DNA of 64,000 bases, from contig OX393577.1 in NCBI GenBank assembly GCA_947652605.1, forward strand, positions 25,547,466 through 25,611,465, written 5' to 3'. The DNA comes from Elmis aenea. Lineage: Eukaryota; Arthropoda; Insecta; Coleoptera; Elmidae. Shown one piece after another: positions 1 to 11,190 of the stretch. Position numbers and translations under genes: made by a program. The notes below the pieces were generated by a model. The model was given only the letters and a program-made list of their open reading frames with translations, was not told where the DNA came from and made no database searches. How positions within the stretch are numbered: the stretch's first letter is position 1; every line of letters starts with the position of its first letter.

Positions 1-467
1 ATTGGAATTTTACGAACTATTTCAGTGCTATCTAGATTTAATGGTAAATCCGAGTGAAATCATTTATTTAATACTGGCTTTATTATTCAGATACGACTTT
101 AATCTGATTTAAATACGTCTTATGTACAAGATGTTTGAAAAAGTAGTAGCAAATATTAAAATATATTTGTAGATTTAATTAAACTAAAATTTTAAAAGTA
201 TTTCCAACCAGTTTATTTTTATATAAAAAGTTTTCGATTTTGTCCAACTTTTAATGGTAGATTTTAATGTTAAAAATAAATTTCATAATACGTTTTTTTT
301 TGTGTATTTTTCTTGCCCATTACATTAAAATTATAAAAACAAATGAATAGCGAAATTTAGAACATAATATGTAGATATTTTTTACTGTTTGTGATTGGTA
401 AGCAGGCGCATAGAGCGTCTTTTGTTTTTTGAAATAAAATATACGTAAAAATAAATATTTATTTATA
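1..467. other. AT-rich non-coding stretch
   Basis: I see no gene, RNA or clear repeat here. The sequence is AT-rich with many stops in all frames, and it ends at the target site of the first foldback element. Confidence 0.5.
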
Positions 468-469
468 TA

Positions 470-1466
470 AAGGGTGTTTCTTAAGTATTGCAAAACACTT
501 CAGGAGGCGATTCCTTATCAAAAATTAAGGGTGGTCATATAAACATATAAACTTTTTTCCTTAGACGTCTTCTCAAATTTGGATAAATGTAGGAAAATAA
601 TATTTGGATATGTTTTATACTTATTAAAAGGTTTCCCATAGTAATATTTTTAATTATCACCCACCTCACAGGGGGTTGAAAAGTGCGACAGCTGTTGGTT
701 TTTTTTATCAGAACTTATTGGTTGGTTAAAATTTTTGAAAGCTTGATTTATTTAGAAACCTTTTTTATGCTTTAGTTTTTCTCGCTAAACCTACCGTTTT
801 TGAGTAAAAAATAAAATAAGTAAACATGAACCATCAAATATTCCAACATAAAACGATTCATTTTGGTGGTTGCCATGATTTGTTTATGTTCATATTGGGT
901 ATAATTGACGAGCGTTATAGCGTTGTCCCGCGTAAACGTCAAAAACGAATAACATCTGTCAATTCTACCCAATATGAACATAAACAAACCATGGCAACCA
1001 CCAAAATGAATCGTTTTATATCGGAAAATTTGATGGTTCGTGTTTACTTCTGTTATTTATTACTCAAAAACGGTAGGTTTAACGAGAAAAACTAAAGAAC
1101 AAAAAAAGTTTCTAAATAAATCAAGCTTTCAAAAAACAAATTTTTGATTGCAAAATTTTAACCAAAAAGTTCTGCTAAAAAAACCAACAGGGGTCGCACT
1201 TTTCAGCCCCCTGTGAAGGTGGGTGATAATTAAAAATATTACTATGGGAAACCTTTTAATAAGTATAAAACATATACCAAATATTATTTTCCTAAATTTA
1301 TCCAAATTTAAGAAATAAAATAAAAACCTAATTTTTCCGCTTCTTTTTAGGGGGGTGTAACTCCGAAAGGAGACGTCTAAGAAAAAAATTTATATGAAAG
1401 ACCCCTCTTAATTTTCGATCAGGAATCACCTCCAGAATTTTTTTGCAATACTTAAGAAACACCCTG
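470..1466. mobile_element. Foldback element, family F1 (copy 1)
   Basis: This is a roughly 1-kb near-perfect palindrome. The right end reads CACCCTG followed by TA, and the left end is the decayed mirror (AAGGGTG preceded by TA at 468-469). The arms match from the termini to the middle near position 930. The two open frames at 772-987 (minus) and 826-1095 (plus) are the same arm read on opposite strands, so they are not genes. A TA flank and CAGGGTG terminus fit a Tc1/mariner-type non-autonomous element, but the superfamily is inferred. A second copy lies at 15144-15988. Confidence 0.85.
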
Positions 1467-1621
1467 TATATTATTTTGCTTGAATTATTTTTGCAAGGAA
1501 TTTTGGTACCGTTATATAGTGCATTTTTAATATAATGCAAGAAAACGTATTTTAATAATATAAAAATGAAATATGACGACATTAAAAAAAAACAAACAAA
1601 ATAATAACCTATAAAATTATA

Positions 1622-2640
1622 TAAGTTGTCCAAAAAGTAATGTCGGTATTTTCAATTAACATATAGATAATTTTATGAAATAACGTATTGAGCATTTTGA
1701 TCCACAACCTTTTGACATCTCCCAAAATTTCTTATCTTTTTCGGCGAAAAATTTTAACAGGTGCATTTCGCAGGCCTCCAGGGAATAAAAATCTTTACCA
1801 TCAAGTGAGTTTTGCAAAGATTGAAACAGATGGTAGTCCGAGGGTTCAAGATCAGGTGATTAGGGGGATAAATCAGAACATCCCAATTTCGCTCCCACAC
1901 AACTTTTGTTGCGTTTGCAAAGATACGAGTGGTCTCGCGTTGTCATAGTGGGCAATTACCCCCTTTCTGTTGGCCAATTCTGGCCGTTTTCTCTGAATAT
2001 TTGTTTTTAGTCAGTCCAATGGGGAGCAATACTTTTCAGAATCTTTGGTTTGATTAGAATGCAGAAGCTCATAATAGAGTATTCCCTTCTAATCCCATCA
2101 TACGCATAGCATGACCTTCTTGGGATGTAAACCTGCCTTGAGAGTAGTTAATGGTTAATGGAGCTGATTCTGGTTTACTAAAATATCTTTTTCGATTCAC
2201 ATTGTTGTAAATAATCCACTTCTCATCGCCCGTAACAATGCCATCCAATAATGGTTCGTTATTAGATATAGCGTTTCAATAGTGAATTGTAACTTGAAAT
2301 TCGATTGATAAAATTTCTTTTGCTTAAATTTTGTAGAACCCAAACATCGTAATAGGAAAAACTATTCTAAGTTGGTGCTAAGTTGCATCGCTGGATTTTG
2401 ATATTTTCAACAACTCAGCAATCTCCCGTGTTGTGTGACGTGGATTATTTTCAATTAAAGTGGATATTAGGTAGCTATCAATCTCCATAGGCCTTATTTA
2501 ACCATTTTTGAACCATTCGTTCGGTTACACCACCATGCACCTTGGAAATCTTTTTTGTTGTTTGCACTGCGTTTTTTCTTTTGCGGAATAGAAAAGCATA
2601 ATTGTTCTAAAATACAAATTCTCGTCACTCATTTTAAAAA
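1622..2640 (-). pseudogene. Decayed mariner transposase (Tc1/mariner)
   Basis: Read on the minus strand, the region gives a mariner transposase order in broken frames. A start codon sits near 2632 (MSDENLYFRT), followed by a helix-turn-helix-like part with ENNPRHTTREIAELLKIS. Next is the diagnostic TGDEKW block near 2230, then a degraded equivalent of the HDNARPH block, a PP(Y/N) region, and the C-terminal KVVDQNAQYVIS near 1690. The span of about 950 nt compares with roughly 1,040 nt for an intact gene. Several frameshifts and stops prevent function. The left terminus at 1624 reads AGTTGTCCAAAAAGTAATG next to TA, typical of mariner ends; I could not find the matching right end. The open frame 1688-1948 on the plus strand is only antisense to this pseudogene. 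Confidence 0.88.
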
Positions 2641-4440
2641 CGAGATCAACTGAAAAAAATCCATTTTAACGTAAAACTTTGTTTTTTAAATCACGCGCTG
2701 AAATGTCAGTTGTCACAATATGTACATGTTACTGTAAAAGCGTGAAATTGGGCAAATCCTAGGTTTAACCAGTAAATTCTAGGTTTTCACCAAAGTAAGG
2801 TGGTAATAAAATGCTTGTAAAATCTTCTCTTTCGTGCTTTTACATTTGTAGTCATTAAAAAAAAGCTCGAACTAACCTTTAACCCAACCCTCGTTCATTT
2901 GGTCGGTAATAGAGGGTCAGACTGGTTAAAGCTTTTTTATGAAATAAATTATGAAAATAAAGCTAATTTCGGAATTTACAGTAACGTATATATTTTACAG
3001 TTTAAAAAGAGCTTTGCTTAAAAAAATACGACAACGCCTTCTACTACATAAATGCGGCATTATTTTTTGGCCAAACCAATTTTTGTATATTTCCAAGTAT
3101 TGTTTAATTTTCAACCGAAGTCTTCACACAAGTTTTTTATTTATTATTAATTTGTTGGGTCTTTGAATTGTAGTCAAAAATATTTAGTGTGAACGCATTA
3201 GGTACTGTACAACTTTCGGTAATTTAAAATATTGACACAAGAAAACAGCATATATGTATAAATATTGAATTATGCAGTATTTTAGTTTATTTTTAATTGT
3301 TACTAACACATGCAACTAATATCAGTGAATCAATGTATGTATATGTGTCATAAAGTAGTTTTTTATGTAGTTCTTTTAAACGTACACTTTAAACAGTTAG
3401 AATATACCTATTATTTAATGAAGTCACTTGATTTTAGCTGCATAACAGTTTAGCGTACTATTATTATTGCAATTTTTTAATCCTGAGTACTACTAATTTT
3501 AATTTTTGTATGCTCATTAGTGAGTATTTAATCAAGACATTTTTGAACGCGTGTAATAGCGTAATTAGCATGAGAAGAATTTTTACAGAGTCGGTTGCTC
3601 CTTACAATTATAATCCGTTTAAAAGATATGTATACATGTAAAATGTGTTTCATAATAATCAGGACGTGTAATAGTGCTTAAATAACCGTAAACACAAACA
3701 GTGTAGAAAACCATATAAGTATGTAAAGCAAACGGCCTAATCTCTTGAATAATTTATCTCCTCCTTTTGCATATTTATTACATAATTAATTATCTTATAG
3801 CTATTCTTCTATCAAATGGTTCTACCTTGGTACCGTTAACAATGCAACCTGAAGGAGAAGTGTGTCAGGCGAAGACTGAGAGAATGGACCTTTTAAACAG
3901 GGATTGCGATAAATCAAAGTGTACTGATTGCTACTTACTTTAAGGCGTTATTTTTCTGCAGTTTATGATTTTCTCTGCAATGAACTGTATTTGCACAAGC
4001 AGATGAAAGTGGTAAATGATTAATAGCCAGTTTCCTCTAAGTAGGTAAACGTCTTAACAATTTTAACGTTGCAATTAAGTTGGAGTGTGGGTGCCCGCAA
4101 TACCGTTAGAATTCCTGTCGTATATGGCCAGAAACTAGTAGAGATATGAGATTTACGCACATTTTATTAAAATTTGGGATATCAGGTTACTTTTGGGAAA
4201 TCATTGTACGCATTTTTAAACTTTCTTAAATAATTTGTACATACAGAGAGTCCGCCTTGTGTGTATTTCCTTTACATCTCACTGATGAATATAGAATAAA
4301 CTTTTTAAATAAAAAAGTTGCTTAAGCTCAATAATCGAATAACTTAAAATTATTTTCGACTATACTGAGTACCTACTAAAGATAGGAAGAGTAATTCTTT
4401 TTGGAGAATCGATTCTTTTGATTTGTTTACACCGGTATGT
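2641..4440. other. Non-coding stretch with one repeat and one weak open frame
   Basis: The stretch holds the 2855-2970 palindromic repeat listed separately. Around 3800-3943 (plus) there is a short open frame of about 49 codons (includes MQPEGEVCQAKTERMDLL) preceded by a TTATAG acceptor-like site. No donor or family match was recognised, so it is not called as a gene. The rest shows nothing recognisable. Confidence 0.4.
2855..2970. repeat. Short palindromic repeat, shared with 36118-36242
   Basis: An inverted repeat is built on AACCTTTAACCCAACCCT and the reverse-complement-like AGAGGGTCAGACTGGTTAAAG, around a TTCATTTGGTCGGTAATA loop. The same core, including the downstream ATGAAAATAAAGCTAA-like tail, forms the middle of the MITE at 35991-36374. 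This copy lacks the outer arms seen there, so it is a truncated relative. Confidence 0.7.
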
Positions 4441-4448
4441 GATTAAAA

Positions 4449-4673
4449 ATGAGCAACAGAAATAAAAGTTTAGTGTGGAACCATTTTACTAAGATTTCCG
4501 AAACCAAATCAAAATATGATGGATACTTACAAACACTATCATACAAAGGTGGTTCTAGCAATTTAATTAAAAGAAACTTGTGTGCCGGCAAGATATCGAA
4601 TTTATTGTTTTTAAATAACAACACAAAGTACAAAATAATAAATACGTCGTTTATATTTATTTTAATCTTATAG
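4449..4673 (+). pseudogene. hAT transposase N-terminal BED-finger remnant
   Basis: The frame reads SLVWNHFTKI, then a spacer, then LQTLSYKGGSSNLIKRN. This is the characteristic order of a BED zinc finger at the N terminus of hAT transposases (aromatic W..F, then a Cys pair, then SNLxRHL). The first Cys pair reads SKYDGYLQ here, so the metal-binding cysteines are lost, and the final His is replaced in KRNL. No catalytic domain follows and the frame soon becomes AT-rich. I infer a dead N-terminal fragment of a hAT element. No termini were found on either side. Confidence 0.6.
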
Positions 4674-4966
4674 TTAATAATTTACAACTTAAAACATTTT
4701 TTTGAACTGGTACACACAAAAGAAAATAAACTTCTAGATAGATACCTAATTTTATTGTCTCAAATAAATATAAGGCTTTTTTCAGGTCTAAAATAAATGT
4801 TCCCGTATCTCAAGTTATTGCTGTTTAGACTTTTTAAGCACTTTATTTGAATTACCAAATAAAATTTTCCAATCACTTTTGGGCTGTTTAATATTAGGAT
4901 GGTCAGTACGTATTTATTATTTTTTATATGTGAATGGGTCACCCTACCAATTCTGTTTTTCCTATA

Positions 4967-6199
4967 CAGGGTGTTTCACTTTTCCATGGGCCACTATTGC
5001 TATCTCAGTAAATAATTAAAATACAAGGTTGGTTAAATGGGACAAAAGTTAGCTATTTAGGAGTGTATTTTAAACAAGCTATTGTTTTGTTTAAAAAATC
5101 CATGGCTTGGGTGATATAACGAAAAAACCGAAATCGATCAAAATTTTTAAACTTAAATATCTCGGCTATTGTTGCGAATACACAAAAACGCCAAAGGAAA
5201 AATGTTTTGTAAATTCTGTTTGCTATAAGATGGTGATAGTCTGATTTTTATTTATAAATTCCGTGCAAAATATTTGACTAAAAAACTTTTTTTTAAATGG
5301 CAGTTGTAGTAGGTGATGACTTAGATTTAAAGTTTTTTTTTCCTCTTTACAGTGATAAAATATTTAATATGTCTATTTTCAAAAATAAGCGAAATAACCT
5401 AAAAAAATTCAAAATCTTAAAATAAAAATCAAGATTGCCATGGAAAAACAACAATAACCCACTTCAATTGTTTTATTTTGACCATTGCTTGTCTAGTATA
5501 ATAATTGTGTTAACTGGAAATAATGTAAATCGACAAATGTAAATATTTTAAATCCTTTTTTGCTAATGTCTTAGTAAGAGGTATAAAATACATTCATATT
5601 ATGACTATTAGTATGAGTATTTTAATTTCCCATTACATTTGTTTCAATATCACTGTTTAAAGAGTGGCATAATAGACAAGCAAGGATCGAAATAAAACAA
5701 TTGAAGTCGGTTATTGTTTTTTTCCATGGCACCTTGATTTTTATCTTAAGATTTTGAATTTTTTTTAGGTTATTTCGCTTATTTTTAATAATAGACATAT
5801 AAAATATTATATCATTGTAAAGAGAAAAAAAAAACCTTTAAATTTAAGTCATCACCTACTACGACTGCCATTTAAAAAAAAGTTGTTTTGTCAAATATCT
5901 CGTACGGTAATTTATAAATAAAAATCTGACTATCGTCATCTTATAGCAAACAAAATATACAAAACATTATTCCTTTGGCGTTTTTGTGTGTTCGCAACGA
6001 TAGCCAAAATATTTAAGTTTAAAAATTTTATCGATTTCGGTTTTTTTGTTATATCAAGCAAGCCATGGAATTTTTAAACAAAACAATATCTTGTCTAAAA
6101 TACACTCCTAAATAGCCAACTTTTGTCCCATTTAACCAACTTTGTATTTTCATTATTTACGGAGATAGCAATAGTCCTATGGAAAAGTGAAACAGACTG
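4967..6199. mobile_element. Foldback element, family F2 (full copy)
   Basis: The element has TA (4965-4966) followed by CAGGGTGTTTCACTTTTCC at the left. At the right is the mirror, GGAAAAGTGAAACAGACTG, followed by TA. The arms match almost base for base over about 550 bp each and meet near 5580. The interior has no open frame of note. A half copy of the same arm sits at 10622-10950. A single-stranded transcript would fold into a long hairpin. Confidence 0.9.
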
Positions 6200-6243
6200 T
6201 ATAAAAACCCGTACCTGTAAAATTTCTGGTCTTTTGAGAAATA

Positions 6244-6667
6244 TTTAAAGGTCGCTAAAATGGTTTAAAATTTAAGATTGCTGCGTATATGTGTTCAGCC
6301 TACCATTCGGTAAAGAATGCAAAATGTAGACTGTAATAACACGTTGTTTTTTTTTAAAAATTATATCAATATGTTGAAAATATAACAACATTTTACCACT
6401 AAAAATTAAGTTAATTTCTAATTTCAACCTTCTGTAAAGCACTTAAAATTTTGTTTTTTACACCTCACGGTAGGGTTGAAATTGTAAATTAACTTAATTT
6501 TACAGTGGTAAAATGTTATATGTTGTCAATATATTAAAACAATTAGAAAAAAAAAATGAACATGTTTCTACAGTCCCTTTTCTTGTGGCCTTTATTGAGT
6601 TGCAGGCTGAACGCATGTACGTAACAATGCTTAACTATAAACCATTTTAGTGACCGTTAAAAATTGT
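6244..6667. mobile_element. Small palindromic MITE-like element
   Basis: Inverted arms begin TTTAAAGGTCGCTAAAATGG on the left and end with the reverse complement of AACGGTCACTAAAATGG on the right. They meet near 6455, where TAATTTCAACC faces GGGTTGAAATT. Both arms carry a GTTCAGCCT block. It has no CAGGGTG end, so it is a different family from the neighbouring foldback. No coding content. Confidence 0.75.
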
Positions 6668-8950
6668 TTAAATTACTTTTTTGCGAAGGTATGTCAGTAC
6701 ATAAAACAAAGCAAATGGGTAACAAAATAACATTTAAAAAAATAAAATTAATGGCTTTTAAGGACCGCTTTACTGTACATATTTACTATTCACTAATTTA
6801 ATTCTACAAAATATGTTTGTATTATATAATATGGTTTTTTATTTTAAATCGCAAGATACAAGAATAATTTATTTTGAAGCTAAAATAATTTTTCATCTTT
6901 TCACTGCTAAATTAATTTTGGAATTAATAATTATGTTAGTATCAATTTTGCTTATTTTAAATCAAAGGATATAAAAATAATTTATTTATGAGATTAAAAT
7001 ACGAAAACCAGTAATGAAAAATCTTAGATGCATTATCCTAACTTTTAAAAGTTATTAAAATCACACATCAATCAATTGGCCTTATAAACTATTTTTTGGC
7101 ATTCAAAATAAATTGTTTGAAATTTTTAAATCTTACTAGTTTAATTGTATAAAGTATTGCACGGTTACTCGTGAATGATCATTGTAAAGTAATAACTGAA
7201 GATATATTAATCTTAGACATAAAACACATCTAGTATTATCTATGGACAACGAAATTTTTTATAAAAAAATTTAAAAAACAACAAGGTCATTAAAAAAAGA
7301 GGTTATTTTGTTTAAAGCTTAGCAAAAACGACTAAGTAAAAGAAATACCCTGGGTATAATTCTAAAAATTAACTCGTCGACACTCACTATAAAAGTGTTT
7401 TTAATGATGCTTTCAGATTATTTCTAACTGAATTTGTTAAGTTGTGAAATATAAAGATTTTTATATACTATTGCACAATTTACAAATGTGCATAGTTTGA
7501 GACTTATAAACGGGTGTGTCAAAAAATTTCACTTGACACATTGTGTAGCGAATATCTGCTCGGACATATATGGAAAATTATTATTCTTTAGCACATTATT
7601 AGCAATTATTTGGTGAAAAGAAGTGCTCTTAAATACCTTTTAATGAACATTATGTTTGTTAAAAACAAGCACTGGAAAGCTTGATTATTATTAAATCTCC
7701 ATAGATATTTAGCTGAAAAAACTTTTTTTAATTTATTAATGTTTTATAGAACATATCAAACATTATGATAAAACAGCTAACAAGATTATAAGAACCCTGA
7801 AGTTCGCTTCCGCCTTGGGTTTATTTTAATACTTTGAACTTAATCATATTAATGGCAATTTGTTCCAGTAAACACAAACATTGCTATTAAACTTTTAAAT
7901 TTAAATTAACATTAAAAGTTTCAATACCTTTTGTTTTGTTCGTGTTGCACAATTTTTTTGGTTCTAATTAGCAAATCGCAACTCCATCGAATTGGAACAC
8001 CAGACCGAGCCGACCGACACCGAAATATATTACACGTTTGTACATATAAATACCATATTCACACTGCTTTGCCTTTAATCCTTAATCTCAGTCTTAGTTA
8101 TGACTTGTATTAAGTACTTTTTATCTACAATTATGAAAATAATGAGTTATTATATATTTTTACTTATGTACATAATGAAAAATGTACCGGAATGCGTTTA
8201 ACTTTGAATGAACATTCTGGAGAGTCCAGCTTAAATTTCGTTTCGACCCTAATTCTCCACAGCTAGAAACCTTAGTTTTTTAAATTCGTTTAGCGTTGGT
8301 AATAACCTAATAACTGTTTTAAAAAACAGAACAATCTACTTTGATTTCCGTCGTCAAGATGGTGGATTTTGTATTCATCACATACAATCTCCAAATAAAT
8401 AATAAATTTGCTTGGATTAAATGAAAAGAAGTTAAAAAACAATCATAAATTTAGGATATTGTAGTTTTTTAAATAAATAATCTTAGATGTGGAAATGTGT
8501 TTTTTTTTTGGATCTATGGTAATTTAGTAATAATTTATTAAATGTACCTATCGCAAGATCTATTTTTAATTTAGCGGGTCAATGATATTAACCTCGTATA
8601 TGCTACATGTACATTTTAACTGCAGCTTTGCTTTGCTTTGCTCATGTGGGGTTTTATGGCGTCAATAATTTGATAGCGACTTTTTTCAAAGTAATAAAAA
8701 TGTCGACGTACTTCAAAATTTACTAATTTTTAAAGCAATAAATATATACAATTCTAAGGTAGTAGATTAAGAATCCTATTTAAAAACATAAAATAAGTGA
8801 ATTAGTTCAAATCGTTTAAGCTGCTTCGATAAAAATTGTTTTGGGTGAAACTTGGTAAAAATTATTTACCAGTATATTGTTAGAAAATTCATTTTGTAAA
8901 GACTTAATGGCGCATAATATTTGCATTTTAAAATAAACTATAAATGTTGC
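6668..8950. other. AT-rich non-coding stretch
   Basis: No gene or RNA is supported. The only local features are a short (GCTTT)n run near 8615-8640 and a somewhat GC-richer patch at 7970-8040 without a convincing open frame. A 21-codon frame starts at an ATG near 8358 (MVDFVFITYNLQINNK) and is too short to call. Confidence 0.45.
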
Positions 8951-9108
8951 CACTAGCATAGCTGGGGGCGGAGGGTAGTGGCGGGTGGCCAGCGGTACTT
9001 TTGATGTATTACATTACATGTAGATGTATTAATTTTTTTTTGGGAATGAACATTTAAAAACAAAAAATTAATTATTAATAGGGGCGGTAAACTCATGCTA
9101 CGCCACTG
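8951..9108. mobile_element. hAT MITE (about 158 bp)
   Basis: Terminal inverted repeats are a decayed CACTAGCATAGCTGGGGG on the left and GCTACGCCACTG on the right, the CAGTGGCGTAGC type of hAT ends. The flanks AATGTTGC and AATGTTAT match at 6 of 8 positions, consistent with an old 8-bp target duplication. No coding content. A better preserved relative lies at 16350-17043. Confidence 0.75.
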
Positions 9109-9116
9109 AATGTTAT

Positions 9117-10540
9117 GAATAAAATGTAATTTCTAATTCCCAAGTATAGATGAGTTATACCACTTTTAATGTATTTAATATTTATGAACTGCAATTAAAA
9201 ATATTTTTAATTGTTTTCTTATATGAAAATTCATGTTGCTAATTTCAACTATTGATTGTATTTATAATTGTTACGTACATATAATAAGCCTGAAGATTAA
9301 ATACATACATACATAGGATGTGATTTACCCGAGAAATGCCGGAAGGGTTTAAATGATTAATTTTTGAATACTAGTGTAGCATTTTAAATTTAAAAAATTA
9401 TGACACTTTCTGTCGCTCAAAAAGAATGATCGGACCTAAGCTTATTAATAACGACTGGAATATCTTTTTCAATTTTAAGTAATTTGTTAAGTGTGAATAC
9501 ATACACATAATATCACATATTTATTTATTTAAATTTAAAGTGTCTTAAAATTTGATCAGTATTGCAACGAGCGGTGCTAGTAATCTTTTTTTTAAAGCGT
9601 AGTCTTTAATACCAATGACCTTCTGTCACGCTTAAAACATAATAAACTTAAAAAAAAGTGGTTTACCCATATTTTTTTTTAAATGTTGCCGCATAAGCTA
9701 TTTAGATACAGATCAACAGGCAGTGGAATCTACATAATAAACTAGTTTTATTTAACTACTATACACAGTCAAGGAAAAACAGTGAAAGCGCTACAAGATT
9801 GTTTAAACAAACGTTTTCTTGCGTTAGCTATACGAGAGAAGAAAATTCCGACATTAAGAACATTAAATAAATAATTTGTCTGGTTTTTTAATTACCCTTT
9901 AATTGACTACTTAAAGTAAAAGTTAGGAAGCTCGAAAGTGCTAATTTTTATTGATAATCACCTCTCCCTATCGCTGATAAATCGAATTAAAAATATTATA
10001 CCAAATTACTTTCTTTCTCCGAAAATAAAAAATAAGAAATACAGGTGTGAAGTGATGTTCATAAATGAATAAATTATTTCCAATAAATTAAATGAACGTG
10101 GGTTCAAATTGGAAGCGTGTAGAAGCTAAAGGACCGTTAAATAAAAAACACTAAATAATAAACACTTCTGCTGAAGCAACCAATTAAATTTCTGATTAAT
10201 ACTGTGATAAAAGGAATACGTCAAAAATGTAAAGTAAGAGTTTGGTCAACTTTATTACAACCGTTAGTTTAAATGATTATGACGGTGCATAAGGTATTAA
10301 TTTTTTTTTATGAGTACTTCATTTGTCATAAAGATATTTTTTCATTATGACACTTAAATGATGTTTGCGTTTCCTTTCATATTACAATCTTTAAACGGAT
10401 CTATATGACGCGACTTTTGTTAGGCATTGTTCGCCCAGGTTATGTTGTATTTTAACGCAGTTAATTTTTATTTATCGTCAGTTTTCTAAGTAATTGTATT
10501 ATTAGATATAATTTAAAAAACTAGCTTACAGTTTTTAATT
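9117..10540. other. AT-rich non-coding stretch
   Basis: A short (ATAC)n microsatellite at about 9299-9314 is the only feature. No open frame with coding character and no inverted repeat was recognised. Confidence 0.45.
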
Positions 10541-10544
10541 TACT

Positions 10545-10615
10545 TTGTACTTTGTTTTGTATTTTTGTAAATCGCAGGAATATATAATGACGTTAAAATG
10601 TTTTTTCTACGATGA
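10545..10615. repeat. Repeat shared with 12940-12990 (inverted) and about 48200-48270
   Basis: The segment contains GTAAATCGCAGGAATATATAATGACGTT and CTACGATGAAAT in sequence. The inverted counterpart, ATTTCATCGTAGGAAAAATA...AACGTCATTTAAT, occurs near 12946-12988. A direct relative, GCAGGAATCGAATGACGTTG, is at about 48223-48245. The two inverted copies bracket the half foldback, LINE fragment and hAT between them, so they may be arms of an older palindrome split by insertions. Confidence 0.5.
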
Positions 10616-10621
10616 AATATA

Positions 10622-10950
10622 CAGGGTGTTTCACTTTTCCATGCGACACTATTGCTATCTCCGTAAATAATGAAAATACAAAATTGGTTAAATGGGACAA
10701 AAGTTAGCTATTTAGGAGTGTATTTTAAACAAGATTTTGTTTAAAAATTCCATGGCTTGCGTGATATAACGAAAAAACCGAAATCGACCAAAATGTTAAA
10801 ACTCAAATATCTCGGCTATCGCTGCTAATACACAAAAATGCCAAACATTTTTTTTTTGTAGATTTTGTTTGCTTTACAATGGCGATAGTCAGATTTTTAT
10901 TTATAAACTACCGTGCGAGATATTTGACAAAACAATCTTTTTTTAAATGG
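10622..10950 (+). mobile_element. Foldback family F2, single arm
   Basis: Starts TA then CAGGGTGTTTCACTTTTCC and follows the left arm of the 4967-6199 element for about 330 bp. It then breaks off at a TTTTTTTAAATGGCAGT motif where other sequence begins. Only one arm is present, so it is either a truncated copy or one cut by the RTE-like sequence that follows. Confidence 0.85.
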
Positions 10951-11190
10951 CAGTGTGATAAAGACGCAACGAATGAGATATCTAGTCAAATAACGAGATT
11001 GCCGGAGAAGAGAGTAGTAACAAAACAAGTACTGGAGGCAGGAGTAACGGAAATAAGGACGAGCGAGTAGACACCGGACAAAATTGATAGAGGCAGTTGA
11101 AAAGGACCTAAAGTGATTAGGTATTAAATAGTGGAAAAAACAGACAATGAATAAAAAAGAATGGCGAAAAACATTTAATAAAGCCATGGG
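10951..11190 (+). pseudogene. RTE-like LINE, C-terminal fragment (5' part)
   Basis: Read in one frame with two stops, the sequence gives a Gly/Arg-rich GRASRHRTKLIEAVEKDLK, then LGIK, then WKKQTMNKKEWRKTFNKA. This is the order found at the end of reverse transcriptases of RTE-type LINEs (GRPxxRW, EEDLKxLG, W(R/K), DRxEWRxxVxxA). It is broken by stops after DLK and after LGIK. A hAT element interrupts the frame exactly at NKAMG; the frame continues after it at 12735. The upstream reverse transcriptase is absent, as expected for a 5'-truncated insertion. Confidence 0.65.

Noticed and set aside
772..1095. Two overlapping open frames with similar peptides on opposite strands
   Set aside because: They are the two arms of a palindrome read in opposite directions; the similarity follows from the inverted repeat.
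1688..1948. Plus-strand open frame of 86 codons
   Set aside because: Exactly antisense to the mariner transposase pseudogene, which explains its relative GC richness.
3810..3880. Minus-strand acceptor ACACTTCTCCTTCAG as the next host exon
   Set aside because: The reading frame required by the 13099-13166 exon meets a stop after eight codons and the only donor is poor.
3800..3943. Possible exon with MQPEGEVCQAKTERM
   Set aside because: An acceptor-like site precedes it but no donor follows, no homology is recognised, and the frame is short; left as a note only.
8350..8370. CAAGATGGTGGA motif, also near 47987, resembling a YY1/Pho site
   Set aside because: Two short matches in 64 kb carry no statistical weight and lie near no promoter.
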